DNA of 6,237 nt from an uncultured Anaerolineaceae bacterium (GTDB lineage Bacteria; Chloroflexota; Anaerolineae; Anaerolineales; Anaerolineaceae): positions 1 through 6,237 of the forward strand of contig CALAEB010000070.1 of assembly GCA_937890875.1 (NCBI GenBank), written 5' to 3'. Shown one piece after another: positions 1 through 5,381 of the stretch. The translations under genes and the position numbers were made by a program. Numbering within the stretch: the stretch's first letter is position 1; each line of letters begins with the position of its first letter. The notes below the pieces were generated by a model. That model ran no database searches and had not been told where the DNA came from. It saw only the letters and a list, made by a program, of their open reading frames with translations.

Positions 1-64
1 GCTGTTGCTGAGGATTTGGCCCAATGTCATCCGCCAATCACTGGGACAAATCCTCAGCAACAGC
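1..64. repeat. Perfect 18-bp inverted repeat at the window edge, inside metG
   Basis: Bases 1-18 are the exact reverse complement of bases 47-64. After one mismatch (19/46) a further four pairs form (20-23 with 42-45), leaving an 18-base loop. The left arm starts at base 1, so the repeat may continue outside the window. It lies in coding sequence of a conserved enzyme, where such a structure is not expected. It could be a fold-back joining artefact at a contig end or a real feature. Confidence 0.9.
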
Positions 65-1165
65 CTGCACGGACGGGCGATCACGCGGGATCTGGATTGG
101 GGGATCCCGGTCCCGGTTGAGAACGCAGCGGGAAAATGTCTCTATGTCTGGTTTGAGGCAGTTATCGGTTATCTTTCCGCCTCCATTGAATGGGCAAAAC
201 TCGAAGGAAAACCGGACGAATGGAAAAAATGGTGGGAAAACTCGGACTGTAAATCCTATTATTTCATCGGGAAAGACAATATCCCGTTCCACGCGATTAT
301 CTGGCCGGCGGAATTAATTGGTATGGGGACGCAATTTGACGTACTTTTTGAAGGAAAAGAAGGCTCCCCGCTGATTCTTCCTTTCAACGTCCCGGCGAAT
401 GAGTTTATGAATCTTGAAGGGCAAAAAATTTCGGGCAGTCGCAACTGGGCAGTTTATGTGCATGACTTTCTGGAATCATATGACCCGGATCCTCTCCGGT
501 ATTATCTGACCGTCAATATGCCAGAGTCGCAGGATACCTTCTGGGACTGGGAAGATTTCCTGAAACGCAATAATAATGAATTAGTGGCGACCTGGGGCAA
601 CCTGGCCAATCGGGTGGTTTCTTTCGCGAAAAAGCATTGGGGAGAAGTCCCTGACCCGGGCACACTTGAAAAAGAGGATCAGGATCTGCTGAACACAATT
701 CAGGACGGTTTTTCCGCCATCGAAAAAGAATACGAAGCAGTGCATCTCCGGGCCGCACTGGCTGAAACGATGCGGCTGGCTTCCGAGGTGAACCGCTATT
801 TGGATATCGCCGCGCCCTGGACTTTAATAAAAACGGATAAGCAGGCGGCCGGGAAAAAAATCTACACCGCTCTGCAAGCGATCAATTATTTAAAAATCCT
901 TTTCTCACCGATTTTACCGTTCACATCCGAGAAGCTGCACACGATCCTCGGTTTTGAAGGGCAGCTCTTCGGAGATATGGTCGTCCGTACTGTCCAGGAC
1001 AACCTGGGAGAACACAAGGTTAACTGGTATGATCCCGCAAAAGAGACCGGGAAATGGGAAGCGTCCGAATTGCCGGTCGGGCAAAAATTCGGGGAAGTGA
1101 GCCCGTTATTCGTTAAGTTGGATCCTTCGATTGTGGAAATCGAGCGGGCAAAATTGGGAAAATAA
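2..1165 (+). CDS. metG: Methionyl-tRNA synthetase, C-terminal two-thirds (5' end outside window)
   Basis: This cytoplasmic enzyme charges tRNA-Met with methionine using ATP. The reading frame is open to the left edge (first full codon at 2) and stops with TAA at 1163-1165, so 387 residues of a protein usually near 550-600 are visible. Residue numbers here count from the TTG at 5. The visible part starts late in the class I catalytic domain. Conserved blocks in order are GRAITRDLDWGIPVP (23-37), YVWFEA (47-52), YYFIGKDN.PFH (85-96), PANEF..LEG (130-139) and the KMSKS-loop equivalent KISGS (141-145). The helical anticodon-binding domain follows, with NNELVATWGNLANRV at 190-204. The protein ends at ERAKLGK, with no room for the C-terminal tRNA-binding (EMAP/Trbp111-like) domain found in some MetRS. 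The methionine-binding and HIGH regions lie outside the window. An 18-bp inverted repeat at 1-64 makes the first ~20 residues less trustworthy. The family call is secure; promoter and start are not visible. Confidence 0.96.
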   Translation: MLLRIWPNVIRQSLGQILSNSLHGRAITRDLDWGIPVPVENAAGKCLYVWFEAVIGYLSASIEWAKLEGKPDEWKKWWENSDCKSYYFIGKDNIPFHAIIWPAELIGMGTQFDVLFEGKEGSPLILPFNVPANEFMNLEGQKISGSRNWAVYVHDFLESYDPDPLRYYLTVNMPESQDTFWDWEDFLKRNNNELVATWGNLANRVVSFAKKHWGEVPDPGTLEKEDQDLLNTIQDGFSAIEKEYEAVHLRAALAETMRLASEVNRYLDIAAPWTLIKTDKQAAGKKIYTALQAINYLKILFSPILPFTSEKLHTILGFEGQLFGDMVVRTVQDNLGEHKVNWYDPAKETGKWEASELPVGQKFGEVSPLFVKLDPSIVEIERAKLGK

Positions 1166-1185
1166 AAAAATTCCCGCGCCGGCGG
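1166..1185 (-). terminator. Weak candidate intrinsic terminator for the transporter operon
   Basis: Read on the minus strand, a small GC-only hairpin (CCGC 1174-1177 paired with GCGG 1182-1185, 4-base loop) is followed within a few bases by a run of seven T (complement of A1164-1170). The T run is good but the stem is only four pairs. It could serve as a second stop for minus-strand transcripts that pass the larger stem-loop at 1209-1238. Confidence 0.3.
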
Positions 1186-1208
1186 CTTGGGTTTCAAAAA
1201 CATCCGAC

Positions 1209-1238
1209 CCTGCCCCGATTTTCAAAAATCGGGGCAGG
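1209..1238 (+). terminator. Stem-loop between converging genes, probable metG (possibly bidirectional) terminator
   Basis: CCTGCCCCGATTT (1209-1221) pairs perfectly with AAATCGGGGCAGG (1226-1238), giving a 13-bp stem with a 4-base loop. It starts 43 bases after the metG stop. On the + strand it is followed by a T-rich but interrupted run (TATTATTTAT, 1241-1250). Read on the minus strand, it lies about 60 bases past the phosphodiesterase stop and has a short TTTTT about 8 bases beyond it. The position between convergent genes supports a terminator for metG and perhaps both units. The imperfect T tracts lower certainty. Confidence 0.65.
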
Positions 1239-1300
1239 CCTATTATTTATATGATGGCGCCTCAACATATGGCTTTTCCGCACAGCTTCCGGCCTGTTAT

Positions 1301-2218
1301 TTAATTCAGCCGGCCGTTATCGGTAAAATTCCCATGCTCGATTCCTTCAGAAATAACCCGAAAGCCCTTCTGCGAAAAATACATCGACATCGCCAGCGGC
1401 CAATCGGTCTGAACGATATCAAATTCGTTCAAAGCAAACCAACCCCAGCCATAATCCGGATCCCGCAACAAAGCGATATTATCATCATGCCCGCCGGAAA
1501 GAATATGCTCTTCGCCAAGGACGATCGCGTTACCCCACGTCAATATGCTTTTTTCATGCAAACTGTCATAGAACGTTTTATCGGCCAACGGTGATTCATC
1601 CGAACTGAATTTAACTTCCACCGCAACCAGATTAATTTCGGAATTCAAAAAAGGCCGCAGATCTTCAATCTCCTCGATCATCGGCATGTACATAAAAGGC
1701 TGAGTCAATTCTGAGAAGAACCTGCGATATTTTTCTTCCGGGGGACTTTTGAAAATAACCTGCTCCTGCATGTTATGTTTTTCAATCGCAGCAATGATTC
1801 TCCCCCATTTTTTCCATTCGTCCGGATGGATCCAGCATCGATCAAGATTGATCAGGCACTTGTTTTTCAGATGTTCCAGGACCTCGTCAAAAGTCGGCAC
1901 ACGCTGTGATGAAACGACCTGGTTTACGGTATAGCAGCGGAATTGCCGCACCTCATCAGCGGACATCGTTTGGACATTTTTGTCGGTCCGCAGCAGCCGC
2001 GGCTCCATGCCGTCATGAATCACGAACAACTCATCATCCGTGGTCATGGCGATATCCATCTCCAAGATATCCGTGTTTTGCAGCAAAGCGAGATCAAAAC
2101 TTTCGATCGTATTGTCAGCGATCGCCGCACCGATTGCCCCACGATGAGAAGCAATCAGAAAATCTTTTTTAGCCCGTCTCTCATATAAAAAACCGTTGTA
2201 TCGTTTGTCTGTTCTCAT
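1301..2218 (-). CDS. Glycerophosphodiester phosphodiesterase family protein
   Basis: A 305-residue enzyme of the GDPD family (PI-PLC-like TIM barrel). Family members hydrolyse glycerophosphodiesters to glycerol 3-phosphate plus an alcohol, usually needing a divalent metal. Visible motifs are HRG at 25-27, NTIESF at 36-41, the metal-ligand pair in LEMD (E53, D55), the second catalytic histidine in VIHD (H68-D69), a VPTFDEVLE block near 108-115, and a closing FDIVQTDWP (267-274), which matches the usual (I/V).TD.P end. The third metal-ligand position, usually Glu in a NIE.K motif, appears as Asp126 in INLDRC. No signal peptide or membrane segment is seen, so it should be cytoplasmic. It is the last gene of the operon, 19 bases after the permease stop, with a weak purine-rich (AAGAGAA) ribosome site before ATG 2216-2218. 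By position it resembles UgpQ, which acts on imported glycerophosphodiesters. The family is secure; the substrate is inferred. Confidence 0.93.
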   Translation of the reverse strand: MRTDKRYNGFLYERRAKKDFLIASHRGAIGAAIADNTIESFDLALLQNTDILEMDIAMTTDDELFVIHDGMEPRLLRTDKNVQTMSADEVRQFRCYTVNQVVSSQRVPTFDEVLEHLKNKCLINLDRCWIHPDEWKKWGRIIAAIEKHNMQEQVIFKSPPEEKYRRFFSELTQPFMYMPMIEEIEDLRPFLNSEINLVAVEVKFSSDESPLADKTFYDSLHEKSILTWGNAIVLGEEHILSGGHDDNIALLRDPDYGWGWFALNEFDIVQTDWPLAMSMYFSQKGFRVISEGIEHGNFTDNGRLN

Positions 2219-2237
2219 TTCTATTCTCTTTTTCAGT

Positions 2238-3095
2238 TTACATTTTTCCTAAAGCAGCGCCCATGTATTCCGTTTTTATTTTCCTTTCCGCCACGATCAA
2301 TAAAATTAAATTCGGAATAAGCAAAATGAGCGACACCACTGATGCCCGGGTACGCAGGAAGTTTTCTCCCAGATAAGAATACAGCACGGTTGGAATCGTA
2401 GTGATGTCCGGAGCTCCGACGATAAAGGTCAAATTAAACTCTTCCATACTGGTAATAAAAGTGAACATGGCTCCCGCGACTAATCCGGGCAAAATCATCG
2501 GCAGATAGACCTCCTTGAACTTGACCCAATTCCCGGCGCCCAAATTGGAAGCGGCATCAATCAGGTCCTGAGGCATCGATTCGAAATTTACGACAAGGAT
2601 CCGGAGCATATACGGCAAAGACACTAATGTATGGACCATCACGACGCCCAGGTACGTCCCGCTCACGCCCATTCCATGCAGCATTCTGCCCAAAAACAGG
2701 CCCATTGCCATGCCCGGAAAAACCATCGGCAAAAGCATGATAATTTTGAAAAACTCGCTTCCTTTCAACTTCCGCCTGCCCAGGGCATAAGCTGTCGGCA
2801 GCGCCAGAATAAAACAAACGATTGTGGTAACAAAAGCCAGCAGGAAACTATTTCCAATGGATTTGACGATTGTGGTGTATTTAAAAACATATTCCCATTG
2901 GAAAAGCGAAAGATTTTTCGGAAACGGATCGGGGTAAGACCAGGGAAATTCGGGGTTTACAAAAGACCAAAGCAGCGCATAGAGGATCGGCACCCCGATC
3001 CAAACAATGATGATTGATAGCAAACCGAACGGGAGCAATATCTTCAGGAGCTGCCGGGTAAGTTTTTTCTGTGACTTCACATGGTAATTGTTCAT
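2238..3095 (-). CDS. ABC importer permease 2, PotC-like
   Basis: A 285-residue inner-membrane subunit of a binding-protein-dependent ABC importer. Hydrophobic segments lie near residues 22-44, 83-106, 115-135, 148-170, 200-220 and 250-270, the usual six-helix plan. The cytoplasmic EAA loop that docks on the ATPase is at about 180-199 (DAASNLGAGNWVKFKEVYLP). After it, SMEEFNLTFIVG.PD.TTIP resembles the S.DDF....F..GPG..TLP region of PotC-type permeases (COG1177) rather than the sugar-type UgpE. The N-terminus MNNYHVKSQKKLTRQ is short, basic and cytoplasmic. The ATG at 3093-3095 lies 9 bases after the upstream permease stop, with only a weak GAAAGA-type ribosome site, so translational coupling is likely. 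It should pair with the PotB-like subunit to form the channel. Family and role are well supported; the transported solute cannot be read from it. Confidence 0.93.
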   Translation of the reverse strand: MNNYHVKSQKKLTRQLLKILLPFGLLSIIIVWIGVPILYALLWSFVNPEFPWSYPDPFPKNLSLFQWEYVFKYTTIVKSIGNSFLLAFVTTIVCFILALPTAYALGRRKLKGSEFFKIIMLLPMVFPGMAMGLFLGRMLHGMGVSGTYLGVVMVHTLVSLPYMLRILVVNFESMPQDLIDAASNLGAGNWVKFKEVYLPMILPGLVAGAMFTFITSMEEFNLTFIVGAPDITTIPTVLYSYLGENFLRTRASVVSLILLIPNLILLIVAERKIKTEYMGAALGKM

Positions 3096-3104
3096 GGCAT
3101 TCTT

Positions 3105-3947
3105 TCAATCCGCGATTTTCTTTGAGATGTAGGTATAAAATGAAACAAACACGATCGATGTCACCATCATCATCACACCGATACACGCGGATGTGTTCCA
3201 GTCCCCGAATGTGTAAGCATGCAGGTACATCAAATTCGATATTGAAGTCGGATAATAAGGTCCCGCTGTCTTCGAAATCGCGAAGTCATTGAATGTTCGG
3301 ATAAACACCATGATGACAGCGACCAGCGCGGACGGCAGCGTAATAGGGAGGATGATCTCTTTCAGGATCGCGAACCGATTTGCGCCCAGGTTCGCTGCGG
3401 CATCTTTCACGTCTTTCCGGACCGCTTCAATTGCCGAATACATGATGATCATTTGAAACGGAACATTCTTCCAAATTTGCACAACCAGCGCACCGATCCC
3501 GGCAGGGTCATTTCTCAGGCGTAAAGGTTCTTCGATGAAGCCGAGTTTAACCAGAACGATATTAATAATTCCGTGATAGTCGATGATATTCACGATCAAA
3601 AAAGAGGCGACCAATGCGGGCACAAACATGGGAATTTTTAAAATGGACAGGAAAGTTTTTCGTCCCGGAATTTTTTGCATAAGAAGCGATAACGGGTAGC
3701 AGATAACAATGCTGACCAGGGCTGTTAATAAAGCCGTCCGGAACGAAAACCACAGATCGTCAAAAAAAGTCCGGGTGAAAACATTCTGCCAGAACGTCAG
3801 GGAAAATTCCGACGATCCGGTATAGTTATAAAAGCCAAAGCTCTGGGCAACCATGATGTACAAAGAAGCGATAACAAAAAATACAATATATCCGATACCC
3901 GGTATCAGGAGCAAGTATCCCCATTCAAATTTTCGCCGTTTCATCAT
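3105..3947 (-). CDS. ABC importer permease 1, PotB-like
   Basis: A 280-residue inner-membrane subunit with hydrophobic segments near residues 10-34, 67-90, 98-122, 150-172, 198-216 and 250-275. The EAA loop is at 181-201 (KDAAANLGANRFAILKEIILP), followed by TFNDFAI, as in the PotB branch (COG1176) of binding-protein-dependent permeases. The MMKRRKFEWGYLLLIPG start, a short basic tail then a helix, is typical. Two adjacent ATGs (3945-3947 and 3942-3944) are possible. The first is 4 bases after the ATPase stop, and an AAAGG ribosome site lies within the last ATPase codons, so the two genes are probably translationally coupled. It forms a heterodimer with the next permease. It could be annotated as a spermidine/putrescine, iron or phosphonate permease by similarity; the sequence does not choose among these. 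Confidence 0.93.
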   Translation of the reverse strand: MMKRRKFEWGYLLLIPGIGYIVFFVIASLYIMVAQSFGFYNYTGSSEFSLTFWQNVFTRTFFDDLWFSFRTALLTALVSIVICYPLSLLMQKIPGRKTFLSILKIPMFVPALVASFLIVNIIDYHGIINIVLVKLGFIEEPLRLRNDPAGIGALVVQIWKNVPFQMIIMYSAIEAVRKDVKDAAANLGANRFAILKEIILPITLPSALVAVIMVFIRTFNDFAISKTAGPYYPTSISNLMYLHAYTFGDWNTSACIGVMMMVTSIVFVSFYTYISKKIAD

Positions 3948-3951
3948 GGAA

Positions 3952-5016
3952 TCAGCCTTTCATAACACAAATTTTGTCGGGCTGCACAGTAAAGCTTATC
4001 TGCGAGCCCTCCGGGATCGGGCAATCCTTGGCTGCGCTTATCCGCACCACATGGTCATTAACTTTGACAAACAGATCCAGAGAATTTCCCATGTATACAG
4101 CATGCAGAACAGAGCCTGTCACCACATTTACAGCGTGCGGAGCATTTTCTGCAAAAATCGGCACAAAATCCTCCGGACGGATACAGAGAAACGCTTCCTC
4201 CCCGGGAGTTAAATCCGCAGCTTGTACCCGCAAAACACCATACAGGGAATCAACCACAGCCGTTGATCCGGCAAATTCCGTGCAGGTGCCTGGAGTGATA
4301 TTGGCGGAACCGATAAAATCCGCTACAAATTTCGTCGATGGGCGGTTATAAATCGTCTTGGGGTCCGATTTTTGAACAATCCGGCCTTTGTTCATTGCAA
4401 TCACCACATCGGAAATAGCCAACGCTTCCGCCTGGTCATGCGTAACATAGACCGTTGTAATTCCGAGCGAGTGCTGGATATTCCGGATATCGACCCGGAC
4501 TTTTTCGCGCAATTTCGCGTCCAGATTCGACAGCGGTTCGTCAAAAAGCAGGATCTCAGGCCGGACAATAATCGCCCTGGCCAACGCTACCCGCTGCTGC
4601 TGTCCGCCCGAGAGCTCATAGGGTTTTCTGTTCTCGAGCCCGACCAGGTCGACCATTTCCATGACCTCTTTCACCCTTTTTCTCTGTTCGTCGGCGCTGA
4701 CCTTTCGCATCCGCAGGCCAAAAATAATATTCTCATAAACTGTCTTATGGGGAAACAACGCATAAGACTGAAAACACATCGCGGTGTTTCTTTTATTGGG
4801 AGGCACATCGTTCATGACCTTGTCGCCGAACAGGATCTCCCCTTTTTCCGGTTCAAGAAAACCGGCAATGACGCGCAGCAGCGTGGTTTTCCCGCAGCCC
4901 GAAGGTCCCAGCAGTGTGACAAATTGGCCCGGCTCAATTGTGAATGACACATCACTCAGCGCCTGGAAATCTCCAAAAGTTTTATCGATTCCATTGACAA
5001 TTAATCTGGTTGTCAT
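3952..5016 (-). CDS. ABC importer ATPase, PotA-like with TOBE domain
   Basis: A 354-residue ATP-binding subunit that powers import from the cytoplasmic face of the membrane. The nucleotide-binding domain is complete: Walker A GPSGCGKTT (37-45), Q-loop glutamine Q83 in CFQSYALFPH, signature LSGGQQQRVALARA (135-148), Walker B ILLFDE (155-160), the D-loop S.LD that follows, and the switch histidine H193 in VTHDQAEAL. The linker NRPSTKFVADFIGSAN (224-239) and the C-terminal part (about 240-354, with CIRPED at 278-283) fit the TOBE regulatory domain of PotA/FbpC/UgpC-type ATPases (COG3842). The same frame stays open upstream to 5232, but ATG 5014-5016 is chosen because the family begins just before the first beta strand (LIVNGIDKTFG) and GAAAGG lies six bases upstream. 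The stop (TGA, 3952-3954) is 4 bases before permease 1. It is probably a homodimer serving the two adjacent permeases. Confidence 0.96.
   Translation of the reverse strand: MTTRLIVNGIDKTFGDFQALSDVSFTIEPGQFVTLLGPSGCGKTTLLRVIAGFLEPEKGEILFGDKVMNDVPPNKRNTAMCFQSYALFPHKTVYENIIFGLRMRKVSADEQRKRVKEVMEMVDLVGLENRKPYELSGGQQQRVALARAIIVRPEILLFDEPLSNLDAKLREKVRVDIRNIQHSLGITTVYVTHDQAEALAISDVVIAMNKGRIVQKSDPKTIYNRPSTKFVADFIGSANITPGTCTEFAGSTAVVDSLYGVLRVQAADLTPGEEAFLCIRPEDFVPIFAENAPHAVNVVTGSVLHAVYMGNSLDLFVKVNDHVVRISAAKDCPIPEGSQISFTVQPDKICVMKG
3957..3962 (-). promoter_or_regulatory. Ribosome binding site for permease 1, inside the ATPase 3' end
   Basis: GAAAGG on the minus strand overlaps the Lys-Gly codons just before the ATPase stop and lies 9 bases before ATG 3945-3947. 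The site is read by ribosomes ending the ATPase, which is consistent with coupled translation of the two subunits. Confidence 0.55.
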
Positions 5017-5022
5017 AAAAAG

Positions 5023-5028
5023 CCTTTC
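5023..5028 (-). promoter_or_regulatory. Ribosome binding site deciding the ATPase start
   Basis: On the minus strand, GAAAGG lies six bases before ATG 5014-5016. This supports the 354-residue product over an N-terminal extension of up to 72 residues that the open frame would allow. A similar ATGAAAGGC stretch at the end of the ATPase gene (about 3955-3963) precedes the permease 1 start. Confidence 0.75.
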
Positions 5029-5213
5029 ATTTTTATTCTGTCTGTGGTCAGCGATCTCAAATCCACTGGACGATTTTGAATAAGACAGCCATTTGAAATT
5101 CTGAAAAGCTGTCCCGCAGTCCTCTTTTTTTATTCCGTAAAAAAGAATCAGAAGCTTTCCGCTTTGTTCAAAAAGGATCCCTGCCTTTTCATGTGGCCGA
5201 AACAGAGACGGAG

Positions 5214-5269
5214 ATATTGATATCTTTCTCAATTTTCCTTTCTGTGAAAATGAAGAAGGATATCAATAT
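5214..5269. repeat. Long imperfect palindrome with nested GATATTGATATC sites
   Basis: ATATTGATATCTTTCT (5214-5229) pairs with 5254-5269 over 16 positions (one G-T). After a two-base mismatch, ATTTTC (5232-5237) pairs with GAAAAT (5246-5251), around an 8-base loop. Each outer arm is itself a near-palindrome: GATAT-TG-ATATC at 5213-5224 and the same core reversed at 5259-5270. It could be an RNA hairpin in the operon transcript or a pair of repressor sites on DNA. No T run follows on the minus strand. Confidence 0.75.
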
Positions 5270-5327
5270 TTTTCCAAAATTCGGGGCGCCGGTCCAAAAC
5301 AGCTCGTCCGGAATAATTTGAGCCAGC

Positions 5328-5361
5328 AATAAGGAGTCAGGAAAATAACTGACTCCTTATT
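5328..5361 (-). other. Stem-loop downstream of the binding-protein gene (attenuating or mRNA-stabilising)
   Basis: AATAAGGAGTCAG (5328-5340) is the perfect reverse complement of CTGACTCCTTATT (5349-5361), with an 8-base loop; one more C-G pair (5327/5362) extends it. It starts about 20 bases after the binding-protein stop. No T run follows on either strand, so it is not a standard intrinsic terminator. In other importer operons, hairpins placed here protect the upstream message from 3' decay or reduce read-through, giving more binding protein than membrane subunits. That role is inferred here. Confidence 0.7.
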
Positions 5362-5381
5362 GTGCAGCAAGATGAAAGTCC

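Larger units (their letters stand above)
5017..5381 (-). other. 365-base structured gap between binding-protein and ATPase genes
   Basis: This is the only long gene-free stretch inside the operon. Read on the minus strand, it holds a 13-bp stem-loop soon after the binding-protein stop (5328-5361), a long nested palindrome (5214-5269), and then about 200 bases leading to the ATPase ribosome site. A weaker 6-bp inverted repeat (GACAGC 5084-5089 with GCTGTC 5108-5113) lies closer to the ATPase. No convincing -35/-10 pair was found by eye. An open frame runs through the second half in phase with the ATPase, but it resembles no family I recognise and is probably chance. Confidence 0.6.

Noticed and set aside
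1187..1594. A 135-codon + strand frame starting after metG
   Set aside because: Most of it is antisense to the conserved C-terminal part of the phosphodiesterase. Its start overlaps the terminator hairpin and no ribosome site is evident.
4372..4947. A 191-codon open frame on the + strand opposite the ATPase gene
   Set aside because: It lies wholly antisense to a complete PotA-like ATPase with every expected motif, and its translation resembles no protein family. It is a by-product of codon use on the other strand.
5017..5381. An internal sigma-70 promoter for the ATPase gene
   Set aside because: Several AT-rich stretches are present, but no pair of -35 and -10 boxes with good spacing stood out, so no promoter is annotated.
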